A DNA stretch of 20,717 bases from Sulfurospirillum sp. UBA1314. Its GTDB lineage: Bacteria; Campylobacterota; Campylobacteria; Campylobacterales; Sulfurospirillaceae. Both the position numbers and the translations under genes were made by a program. Below the pieces are notes generated by a model. That model was not told where the DNA came from. It saw nothing but the letters and a program-made list of their open reading frames with translations, and ran no database searches. The stretch spans positions 19,402 through 40,118 of the forward strand of contig DBTO01000074.1 of the NCBI GenBank assembly GCA_002307095.1, written 5' to 3'. Positions 1 through 5,702 of the stretch are shown in pieces (the first letter of the stretch is position 1; every line of letters begins with the position of its first letter).

Positions 1-306
1 GCGATTGGTTGGAGCAGTGATGACATTGTGAAAGAGAAGTTTTACGAGAGTTTTATCCTCTCATTAGGTGCTTTTTTAGTGGGGATTTCTTCTGCACTGT
101 TTTACGTGTATGCTTTGCACGCACCGCTTTTGCGCAACCTTTTTATGGGCTATTCAGAGCTCAAACCCATCTTCGTGCTTCCCTTTAGTTTTAATCTTTC
201 GATGGTCATTTTACTCTTTTTACTCAGCGTGCCCATTTATATAGCAGCGACTCTTATTCCTTCGTGGCGTGCTTCAACGTTAGATGCAGACGAGGTGATG
301 CGATGA
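1..306 (+). CDS. FtsX/MacB-type ABC transporter permease, C-terminal part
   Basis: The frame is open from base 1, so the gene begins before the window; only the last 101 residues are visible. Two strongly hydrophobic segments (about residues 20-42 and 66-87) are separated by a short periplasmic loop. The protein ends in IPSWRASTLDADEVMR, the usual end of FtsX-fold permeases of the LolC/MacB kind (Pro-x-x-Arg-Ala plus a short acidic tail). Its stop codon overlaps the start of the ATPase gene by 4 bases (ATGA, 303-306), so the two are translationally coupled and should form one transporter. Family assignment comes from the C-terminal pattern and the ATPase neighbour. The substrate cannot be read; the NosL-like gene downstream suggests a metal or thiol-related envelope role, which is inference. 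Confidence 0.85.
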   Translation, partial: AIGWSSDDIVKEKFYESFILSLGAFLVGISSALFYVYALHAPLLRNLFMGYSELKPIFVLPFSFNLSMVILLFLLSVPIYIAATLIPSWRASTLDADEVMR

Positions 307-968
307 TAGCGCTTAAAGATGTGTGTAAAAGCTTTGTGCAAGGCGATGAGAGTGTGTTTGCTCTCAACCAAATCTCTTTACATGTAAAGCGTGGCGAGTG
401 TGTGGTGCTCAAGGGAAATAGTGGCAGTGGCAAGAGTACTTTGCTCTCTCTCATCGCAGGACTTGCACAGCCTAGCAGTGGCGAAGTGAGCGTCGATGGC
501 AGGGAAATTTCAAAATTGCCTGAGTCCTTTAGTGCGAAACTGCGTCGTCAAAAGATCGGGTTTATCTTTCAGAAATTTCATTTGATTCCCCATCTGACGG
601 CTCTTGAAAATGTCATAACGCCTCTGATTCCTGAAAATCTTTCGCTCTCTCTTTTGGATGAAAAAGCCAAAGCGTCGATGGAGCAGTGTGGCATCGCACA
701 CAAAGCAGAGGTGCGTGTGAACCGTCTCTCAGGAGGCGAGCAACAACGTGTCGCCATCGCACGTGCTTTGGTCAATAACCCTCTGCTCATTTTAGCCGAT
801 GAGCCGACCGCTAATCTTGATGAAAATCTTTCACGTGAGCTGATTGCACAGTTTGAAAAGCTGAAAGATCAAGGCATTACGCAACTCATCGCAACGCACG
901 ATCCGCTCTTTTTTGAGCTTCCTTTTGTCGATCGCATCATCGAGATCAAAAACGGTGAACTTTTATGA
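303..968 (+). CDS. LolD/MacB-type ABC transporter ATP-binding protein
   Basis: This 221-residue nucleotide-binding subunit powers the permease encoded just upstream. All motifs are intact: Walker A GNSGSGKS (38-45), Q-loop Gln90, signature LSGGEQQR (142-149), Walker B LLILADEP (161-168) with the D-loop NLD, and switch His199. Length and motif spacing fit the MacB/LolD subfamily that pairs with FtsX-fold permeases. I chose the ATG at 303 because it overlaps the permease stop (ATGA); an upstream in-frame start at 264 would add 13 residues inside the permease gene. The next gene again overlaps by ATGA at 965-968. Residues 26-28 (LHV) are encoded by a copy of the repeated palindrome at 378-387. 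Function as an ATPase is very likely; the transported substrate is unknown. Confidence 0.93.
   Translation: MIALKDVCKSFVQGDESVFALNQISLHVKRGECVVLKGNSGSGKSTLLSLIAGLAQPSSGEVSVDGREISKLPESFSAKLRRQKIGFIFQKFHLIPHLTALENVITPLIPENLSLSLLDEKAKASMEQCGIAHKAEVRVNRLSGGEQQRVAIARALVNNPLLILADEPTANLDENLSRELIAQFEKLKDQGITQLIATHDPLFFELPFVDRIIEIKNGELL
378..387. repeat. iterated palindrome TTACATGTAA, copy 1
   Basis: Exact copy, extended to TTTACATGTAAA (377-388), in the ATPase gene; read as LHV. Confidence 0.9.
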
Positions 969-1924
969 GTTTAACGCCTGAGATTATCGCGCTTTTAACA
1001 CTGGATGCCATCTTTTGCTTTTTGGGGTTGGTTGCATGGGTCGTGGCATTTCGCATCGCCTTTTACTGGAACGCCAAAGCGACCACACCGTTACAATACA
1101 CACTCTCCAAGCAGAGCTATTTGGGCGCCATCATCATCAAGTACATCTTTATGCTCAAACTGCCACTGTTTGCTTTTTTCATCTACACGACCGACACGCT
1201 CTCGTCCATCATCGCAGGAGCGATGTGTGCTGCAGGCGTGGTGAATTCGGTCGATTTTGGGTTGTACTTGACCGTGTTTAAACTGCTCAATCTTTATCTT
1301 TTTGGCTTTTGGTTACTCTTGCATTATGCCGATGTCGCTGATGAAACACTTCCGTTTACACGACTCAAATTTGTGCTGTTTTTGCTTTTTGCAGTGCCAC
1401 TGTTTGCGGAAATTGCGCTTGAAGTTTCGTTTTTCTCTAGCCTTAACATCAGCAAAATCGTCAGCTGTTGCGGAACGCTCTTCTCCGCGGCAAGTGATTC
1501 GTACATGTCACTGCTTTTTGTGGTCGATGAGCGTATTTGGGTGGGACTCTTTTACGGCGCTTTTGGCATCACACTTTTGGCGTATGGGCTTAAAAATCAG
1601 CTGCTGTTGATTGCCTCCAACGCGCTTTTTCTCATCGTTGCGATTATCTCATTGATCATCTTTTTTAGCACCTATGTGTATGAGCTTCCCACACACCGTT
1701 GCCCGTTTTGTCTGTTGCAAAAGGATTATTATTACGTTGGGTACGCACTCTATACGTTCTTGTTTGCCGGCACATTTTTTGGGATGGGAGGAGCGGTGTT
1801 ATCGCTTCTTTCCAAAGAGAAGATACGTTTTAGCAGGCTCTCTTTGGCGTTTAATACGCTCTATGTGCTCATCATCTCTGCCTATCCACTTATCTATTTT
1901 CTACGCAATGGAGTTTGGTTATGA
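965..1924 (+). CDS. polytopic membrane protein with CC and CPFC motifs, function unknown
   Basis: This 319-residue integral membrane protein has about eight hydrophobic segments (roughly 5-32, 52-74, 100-120, 134-158, 190-208, 211-236, 255-283, 293-313). Two cysteine pairs stand out: adjacent Cys168-Cys169, and a CPFC motif (246-249) inside HRCPFCLLQK, just after a transmembrane helix. CxxC next to a membrane face suggests a thiol-redox or metal-transfer site, as in DsbB/VKOR-type or copper proteins, but I do not see the overall pattern of either family. It lies in an operon with an ABC transporter (start overlaps by ATGA) and a NosL-like protein (ATGA at 1921-1924), so it probably works with them at the inner membrane. 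The gene is certain; the function is not assigned. Confidence 0.85.
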   Translation: MSLTPEIIALLTLDAIFCFLGLVAWVVAFRIAFYWNAKATTPLQYTLSKQSYLGAIIIKYIFMLKLPLFAFFIYTTDTLSSIIAGAMCAAGVVNSVDFGLYLTVFKLLNLYLFGFWLLLHYADVADETLPFTRLKFVLFLLFAVPLFAEIALEVSFFSSLNISKIVSCCGTLFSAASDSYMSLLFVVDERIWVGLFYGAFGITLLAYGLKNQLLLIASNALFLIVAIISLIIFFSTYVYELPTHRCPFCLLQKDYYYVGYALYTFLFAGTFFGMGGAVLSLLSKEKIRFSRLSLAFNTLYVLIISAYPLIYFLRNGVWL

Positions 1925-2427
1925 AGCAAAAAATCGCTGTTTTCATTCTTGTACTTTTTCCCCTGCTTGCGCTTGGCGGGCTTTTTTGGTTTTTACATGT
2001 AAAGCATCAGCTGCCCACGCAAATCGTCAATAAAGAGAAAATGCCTCTCGAATTTAAGGACAATACCGTCACGTGTGCGCTCTGTAACATGTACCTTGTG
2101 GGTAAAAAGCACACAGCGCAGATCATCACGAACGATCTTAAAACGCACTTTTTTGATGACATTGGGTGTGCGATTTTGTGGCTTAAGGAGCAGAAAATTG
2201 ACCCTGAAACCATTACATTGTGGGTCTTTAGTACTGAAAGTAATCGCTACATTGACGCCCTTAAAGCTTCGTACACGTTTACCGAAGAGACCCCGATGCT
2301 CTATGGTTTTGCAGCCTACGAAAATCCAAAAGAGGGTATGATAGACTTTACGGAGATGCGCCTTCGCATGCTTCGAGGCGAAAATATGAGCGATCCAAAA
2401 ATAAGGCAACGACTGAAAGGACAGTAA
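1921..2427 (+). CDS. NosL-like membrane-anchored protein (putative copper chaperone)
   Basis: This 168-residue protein has an N-terminal hydrophobic anchor (about 5-25) followed by a periplasmic domain. The domain carries CALCNM (52-57), a Cys-x-x-Cys-x-Met arrangement typical of the NosL family, then DIGC (80-83) and a stretch resembling the family's WV-x-D-x-x-x-x-x-x-IDA and TPM-x-x-GF-x-A-Y blocks (101-133). NosL proteins bind Cu(I) and help mature copper sites such as that of nitrous-oxide reductase; some homologues occur without nos genes. Here no nos gene is visible; the partners are an FtsX/LolD-type transporter and a CPFC membrane protein. I chose the ATG at 1921, which overlaps the previous stop, rather than the TTG at 1915. 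Cys83 is an extra candidate ligand. Copper binding is inferred. Confidence 0.8.
   Translation: MKQKIAVFILVLFPLLALGGLFWFLHVKHQLPTQIVNKEKMPLEFKDNTVTCALCNMYLVGKKHTAQIITNDLKTHFFDDIGCAILWLKEQKIDPETITLWVFSTESNRYIDALKASYTFTEETPMLYGFAAYENPKEGMIDFTEMRLRMLRGENMSDPKIRQRLKGQ
1993..2002. repeat. iterated palindrome, copy 2
   Basis: Exact copy at the end of the NosL-like membrane anchor; read as LHV (residues 25-27). Confidence 0.9.
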
Positions 2428-2428
2428 G

Positions 2429-3244
2429 ATGAAAGTAGCGATCAGTGGAGCAAGTGGTTTTGTGGCGAACGCATTGAAACAGAAATTTCCTGATTTTGTG
2501 GTGATTGAGCGCAAGGATGATGTGGAGACCATTACGCATAAACTGAAAGATGTCCATGCGGTGTTTAACCTTGCAGGTGCGCCCATCGCGGCAAAATGGG
2601 ATGAAGCGTATAAAAAAGTGTTGTGGGAGAGTCGCATTGAGACGACCAAAAAGCTTGTAGCAGCGATCAATCAAAGCGACGTAGAGCATTTCATTTCGAC
2701 CTCTGCGGTGGGCATTTACCCCAGTAACGTGCCTTGCGATGAGCAGACGCTAAAATTAAGTGAAGATTTTTTAGGACATCTCGCCCTTGCGTGGGAGAGG
2801 GAAGCACAAAAATGCACGAAACGTACGACCATCTTACGCTTTGGCGTGGTTTTGGGCGAAGGTGGAGCGCTAGAGAAGATGTTGCCTGCGTTTCGGATGT
2901 TTCTTGGAGGCATCATCGGCGATGGCAGGATGATCACCAGTTGGATCGACATTGACGATCTAGTCTCGATTTATGCGTTTGTGTTGGAGAAAAAATTAGA
3001 GGGTATTTTGAATGCCACCGCGCCTCAACCACTCACGAACTACCACTTTACAAAAATACTGGGCAACGTGTTGCATCGACCAACCTTTGTTCCAGTACCA
3101 TCTTTCATCATTAAAATGCTCTTTGGTGAGGGTTCAACGGTGTTACTAGAGAGCAAAGAGGCGTATCCAAAAGCGCTTTTAAACCAAGGCTTTGTCTTTG
3201 CGTATCCCAATTTAGAGAGCTCGCTTCGCAAAATTCTCGCTTAG
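2429..3244 (+). CDS. TIGR01777/SDR39U1-family NAD(P)-binding epimerase-like protein
   Basis: This 271-residue protein begins with a Rossmann dinucleotide motif, GASGFVA (7-13). It carries the signature blocks of the TIGR01777 (YfcH/SDR39U1) branch of extended short-chain dehydrogenases: NLAGAPIA-x-x-W (47-57), SRIETT (68-73), STSAVGIYP (90-98), RFGVVLGEGGALEKMLPAF (137-155) and SWIDIDDLV (171-179). These proteins are thought to be NAD(P)-dependent sugar-nucleotide epimerase or dehydratase relatives, but no reaction is established for the group. It starts 1 base after the NosL-like stop (2427), so it is probably the last gene of that operon. Its end overlaps the convergent LysE-type gene by 4 bases (3241-3244). 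Family membership is firm and substrate unknown. Confidence 0.92.
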   Translation: MKVAISGASGFVANALKQKFPDFVVIERKDDVETITHKLKDVHAVFNLAGAPIAAKWDEAYKKVLWESRIETTKKLVAAINQSDVEHFISTSAVGIYPSNVPCDEQTLKLSEDFLGHLALAWEREAQKCTKRTTILRFGVVLGEGGALEKMLPAFRMFLGGIIGDGRMITSWIDIDDLVSIYAFVLEKKLEGILNATAPQPLTNYHFTKILGNVLHRPTFVPVPSFIIKMLFGEGSTVLLESKEAYPKALLNQGFVFAYPNLESSLRKILA

Positions 3245-3867
3245 CGTCTCTCCAAAAAAAGTCGGATACCTAGAGCGATCATCACCGTTCCCGAGATGGC
3301 ATCTAGGCTTTGGCGCACGCTTCTTTTGGTGATAAAACTATTCGCAGAGACAATCGTATAGATCAAAAGTCCTAGCCAAAGCGTTCCAATGATAAAGTGA
3401 ATGAGTGCTAAAAAGAGCGACTGCGCAAGGGCTGAGTGCTCATGCGAGATAAATTGTGGCAGAAATGCCATGTAAAAGATGATCGCTTTTGGGTTTAAAA
3501 CGTTCGATAAAAAGCCCTCTTGCAGTGACGTCCAAAAGGAAAACGGTTTTTTCTCCACCGCTTTTTGGTGCATCTTTTTGGCATTCCAAAAGGAGCGAAG
3601 TGAGGTAAATCCTAGCCAAAGCAGATAAAGCGCTCCAATGGTTTTCAAAAGCATAAACGCGGTAGCCGAATAGAGTAAAATCGCCGAAATTCCCACGGCG
3701 GAGAGCGTTGCGTGCACAAACAATCCCAAACAAATTCCCAAACTAGAGACCAGTCCATCACGAGCACCACCGCGCAGTGTGTTGCGAATGACGATCATCG
3801 TGTCCGCCCCTGGTGTCATGGTCAGCAGGGTAATCGCAATTAAAAATGTCCAAAGCTCCAACGGCAT
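3241..3867 (-). CDS. LysE/RhtB-family amino-acid exporter
   Basis: This 208-residue inner-membrane protein has about six hydrophobic segments. The family pattern is at the N-terminus: TPGADTMIVIRNTLRGG (18-34), close to the TPGPD/N block of RhtB/LysE exporters, followed by a Gly-rich helix and a conserved NPKA motif in the middle. Members export amino acids or related metabolites; the substrate cannot be told from sequence. The gene is transcribed alone, convergent with the upstream operon and divergent from the 4038 gene. An AAGG ribosome site lies about 7 bases before the ATG. A copy of the palindrome TTACATGTAA (3880-3889) abuts that ribosome site in the leader. Confidence 0.92.
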   Translation of the reverse strand: MPLELWTFLIAITLLTMTPGADTMIVIRNTLRGGARDGLVSSLGICLGLFVHATLSAVGISAILLYSATAFMLLKTIGALYLLWLGFTSLRSFWNAKKMHQKAVEKKPFSFWTSLQEGFLSNVLNPKAIIFYMAFLPQFISHEHSALAQSLFLALIHFIIGTLWLGLLIYTIVSANSFITKRSVRQSLDAISGTVMIALGIRLFLERR

Positions 3868-3879
3868 CTTTTTTCCTTT

Positions 3880-3889
3880 TTACATGTAA
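3880..3889. repeat. iterated palindrome, copy 3
   Basis: Exact intergenic copy in the leader of the LysE-type gene, next to its ribosome site. Confidence 0.9.
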
Positions 3890-3984
3890 AGACTCAAATC
3901 TCGTAAAGGCCCGTATTTTAGGAGTTTTAAACGAGATATTTTTGATATATTTCAAAATTTTACAGCAAAAGGGCTAAAAAGATA

Positions 3985-4013
3985 TTGACTTATTATTTGA
4001 AAACGGTTATCAT
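3985..4013 (+). promoter_or_regulatory. sigma-70-type promoter of the 4038-fldA operon
   Basis: TTGACT (3985-3990) and TATCAT (4008-4013) are separated by exactly 17 bases and match five of six consensus bases each. The -10 box overlaps the Fur-like operator, which fits repression by Fur when iron is plentiful. Confidence 0.7.
3998..4012. promoter_or_regulatory. Fur-box-like operator (7-1-7)
   Basis: TGAAAAC-G-GTTATCA is a 7-1-7 inverted repeat close to the Fur core TGATAAT-N-ATTATCA. It sits within a wider perfect inverted repeat TTTGAAA-N10-TTTCAAA (3996-4019). Position over the -10 box and a flavodoxin gene downstream both support iron control. Confidence 0.75.
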
Positions 4014-4037
4014 TTCAAAAACAAAAAGAGGTGATCG

Positions 4038-4484
4038 ATGTCCGAAGCGCATTCAACCCTAACTGAAATCAGCCAACGTTTTGATAGTGAAGATTTGGCA
4101 CTGCTTGCCAAACATCCGGATCTTCACTTTACGATTAACAATTACGAGCTCTTTACGCACCACGTTTTTAGCCGTGTCAAGCGTCAAAATCCTGACAAAT
4201 CGGTCACGCAAGAAGCGGTGCGCATTGTGATTCAAAGCGAGGAGTGTGCAGAGGCATTGCATCTGTATCCGACTTGGAAAATGATCGAGGAACGCGTCGA
4301 TGTTGAGGCGTACGAAGAGATCAGTCGGGCGATTGATGTGCTTGAAACCCAAGAGTGCAAACACATCTATCTGCTTTTTCCCAGAAGTGCCAATTTTAGA
4401 AAACATGTGCCCGTGCGTAGCCCAAAACTGGACGCGCTTGGGCTTGAGTACACGCTTAAATTAGTTCCGTATACCATCTATTAA
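4038..4484 (+). CDS. hypothetical protein, first gene of Fur-type flavodoxin operon
   Basis: This is a soluble 148-residue protein, acidic in its first half, with no signal peptide or membrane segment. The N-terminal part looks helical (residues 1-100). The end holds a hydrophobic strand HIYLLFPRS followed by basic residues and a short C-terminal strand ending VPYTIY. There are two Cys (in SEECAE and TQECKH), not arranged as a metal site. I do not recognise a family. It lies directly behind a promoter overlapped by a Fur-like box and 24 bases before fldA, so it is probably co-expressed with flavodoxin under iron starvation. From memory, small iron-responsive genes of unknown function also lie next to fldA in Campylobacter; I could not check homology. 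Confidence 0.85.
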   Translation: MSEAHSTLTEISQRFDSEDLALLAKHPDLHFTINNYELFTHHVFSRVKRQNPDKSVTQEAVRIVIQSEECAEALHLYPTWKMIEERVDVEAYEEISRAIDVLETQECKHIYLLFPRSANFRKHVPVRSPKLDALGLEYTLKLVPYTIY

Positions 4485-4500
4485 ATCTTACGAAGGAGAA

Positions 4501-4512
4501 ATGAGTTTATGA
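4501..4512 (+). other. three-codon mini-ORF (MSL) overlapping the fldA start
   Basis: ATG AGT TTA TGA sits at good distance behind the AAGGAG ribosome site (4492-4497). Its stop overlaps the fldA start codon (ATGA, 4509-4512). The fldA ATG itself is 11 bases from the ribosome site, rather far. Initiation could therefore occur first on the mini-ORF and restart on fldA. This is seen in sequence; function is inferred. Confidence 0.4.
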
Positions 4513-5015
4513 AAACAGCGGTCTTTTATGGAAGTACGAATGGCAATACCGCCGATGCGGCTTCAAAAATCAAAAAACGTCTTAATGCGGATCTTTACGA
4601 TGTTGGAAAACTCAACAGTGGCGATGAACTTGCCCAGTACGATATGCTTATTCTTGGCACATCCACATGGTACGATGGCGATTTGCAAGACGATTGGGAG
4701 AGCTTTATAGCTCATCTCAAATCAGCCGACCTGAGCGGTAAAATCGTTGCACTGTTTGGTATGGGTGATCAAGAAGGCTATGGCAGTGATTTTGTCAATG
4801 GTATGCGTTTTATTTACGATGCAGTAATCGAAAAAGGGGCGAAAGTGATCGGTTCATGGTCGAATGAGGGGTATTCATTTGAGAGCTCCAATTCGGTCAT
4901 TGATGGCAAATTTATAGGTCTAGCACTTGATGAAGACAATCAAAGCGATCTCACCAAAAGTCGAATTGAGTCATGGTGCGCTCAGTTGGAAGATGAGTTG
5001 AAGGCAAGTGCATGA
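4509..5015 (+). CDS. fldA: long-chain flavodoxin
   Basis: This 168-residue FMN-binding electron carrier replaces ferredoxin under low iron. The FMN phosphate loop is STNGNT (9-14). The first isoalloxazine loop is TSTWYDGDLQDDW (51-63, Trp54). The second is GMGDQEGYGSDF (84-95, with Tyr91). The inserted segment after about residue 115 (ending VIDGKFIGLALDEDNQ) marks the long-chain class used in Campylobacterota, where flavodoxin accepts electrons from pyruvate:acceptor oxidoreductase. It is the second gene behind a Fur-like site and is followed by a coupled small ORF (ATGA at 5012-5015). Confidence 0.96.
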   Translation: MKTAVFYGSTNGNTADAASKIKKRLNADLYDVGKLNSGDELAQYDMLILGTSTWYDGDLQDDWESFIAHLKSADLSGKIVALFGMGDQEGYGSDFVNGMRFIYDAVIEKGAKVIGSWSNEGYSFESSNSVIDGKFIGLALDEDNQSDLTKSRIESWCAQLEDELKASA

Positions 5016-5146
5016 GTATCTGCAATATCACCCCATCAAAGCCACACAACTTGCTTAACCTAGCGTCAAAACAGGTTAAACAGCCTGAAGTTAATAGCAA
5101 AAAAAGTGCGAAAGAGCGCCTGCTTTTTTGCAAGTGCACCTGCTAA
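5012..5146 (+). CDS. small 44-aa protein with Cys-rich C-terminus, coupled to fldA
   Basis: The start ATG overlaps the fldA stop (ATGA). The frame runs 44 codons to TAA at 5144-5146, just before a terminator hairpin, so the whole space between fldA and its terminator is this ORF. The peptide is basic in the middle (Lys-rich, residues 30-36) and ends LLFCKCTC, with Cys at 4, 40, 42 and 44. The terminal C-x-C-x-C suggests metal or thiol chemistry, but no family is recognised. Coupling and position make translation plausible; there is no independent ribosome site. It could be a chance extension of the transcript. Confidence 0.55.
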   Translation: MSICNITPSKPHNLLNLASKQVKQPEVNSKKSAKERLLFCKCTC

Positions 5147-5152
5147 ATGAAA

Positions 5153-5180
5153 GAGGAGAAGGCATTTTGCCTTCTCTTTA
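5153..5180 (+). terminator. intrinsic terminator after fldA operon
   Basis: A 9-bp perfect stem GAGAAGGCA/TGCCTTCTC (5156-5164 and 5168-5176) with a 3-base loop is followed by TTTATTCTT. It lies between converging genes and overlaps the stop codon of the minus-strand DUF1007 gene (5178-5180). Confidence 0.8.
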
Positions 5181-5693
5181 TTCTTGCACCATTACCTTAT
5201 ATGCGTAGTAAAAATCTGCATCATACCCCTCAATTTTACATTTGATAGGCTCTTTACAGCTAAGCCACTCTTTTTTTAAAATGAGTGCTACATACATCTC
5301 TGCATCGTAGAAACGAAGCTCGTATTTTTTAAATTTTGGCTTGGGAATCGCAAAGGTGTAGATGAGTTTTTTAGCTTCAAAGGACGCTGAAAATTCACTC
5401 ACGCGTTTCAGATCAAACTCATCTTTACCATCGGACATGTGGATAAAATAGCTATACGGCTCCAGCGTTCTAAAATGATCTTTTTCCATAAAAGCAATCT
5501 CGTCAGGATCGAGCTTTTTGTTTCTGTTTTTATCGTAATCGTCCATGAGCATCGCCGAACTCATCTCATCAAAACTCCATGTGATGACGATTTTTTCAGG
5601 TAAAACTTGTACTTTTGTGTCGATAAAAACATGCGGATGTGCCGATAAAAATGAGCTTAAACAACAGGCGTAAAAGAGTAGGCGAAAAAACAC
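5178..5693 (-). CDS. DUF1007-family periplasmic protein
   Basis: This 171-residue exported protein has a signal peptide at residues 1-18 (ending LSA), directly followed by HPHVFIDT, the hallmark start of mature DUF1007 proteins. An EF-hand-like loop lies at Asp54-Glu65 (D-x-N-x-N-x-x-L-D-x-x-E). DUF1007 proteins are commonly encoded with NicO/RcnA-type transporters and may bind metal in the periplasm. Here the gene is the last of a three-gene set, 9 bases after the DUF1007-NicO fusion. The start is GTG, chosen because AAGGAG lies 5 bases upstream and overlaps the preceding stop. It ends inside the shared terminator at 5180. Family assignment is strong and precise function unknown. Confidence 0.88.
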   Translation of the reverse strand: MFFRLLFYACCLSSFLSAHPHVFIDTKVQVLPEKIVITWSFDEMSSAMLMDDYDKNRNKKLDPDEIAFMEKDHFRTLEPYSYFIHMSDGKDEFDLKRVSEFSASFEAKKLIYTFAIPKPKFKKYELRFYDAEMYVALILKKEWLSCKEPIKCKIEGYDADFYYAYKVMVQE

Positions 5694-5702
5694 ATGCGCT
5701 CC

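Larger units (their letters stand above)
3868..4037. promoter_or_regulatory. divergent intergenic region between lysE-type and iron-type operons
   Basis: It contains a copy of TTACATGTAA at the lysE side (3880-3889), a 7-bp inverted repeat ATCTCGT/ACGAGAT (3898-3904 and 3931-3937) of unknown role, and the promoter and Fur-like operator of the rightward operon. An AAAGAGG ribosome site precedes the ATG at 4038. No small ORF worth reporting is seen. Confidence 0.6.

Noticed and set aside
1993..2670. 225-codon open frame on the minus strand across the NosL-like and TIGR01777 genes
   Set aside because: It is antisense to two well-supported genes with clear family motifs and its translation has no recognisable domain.
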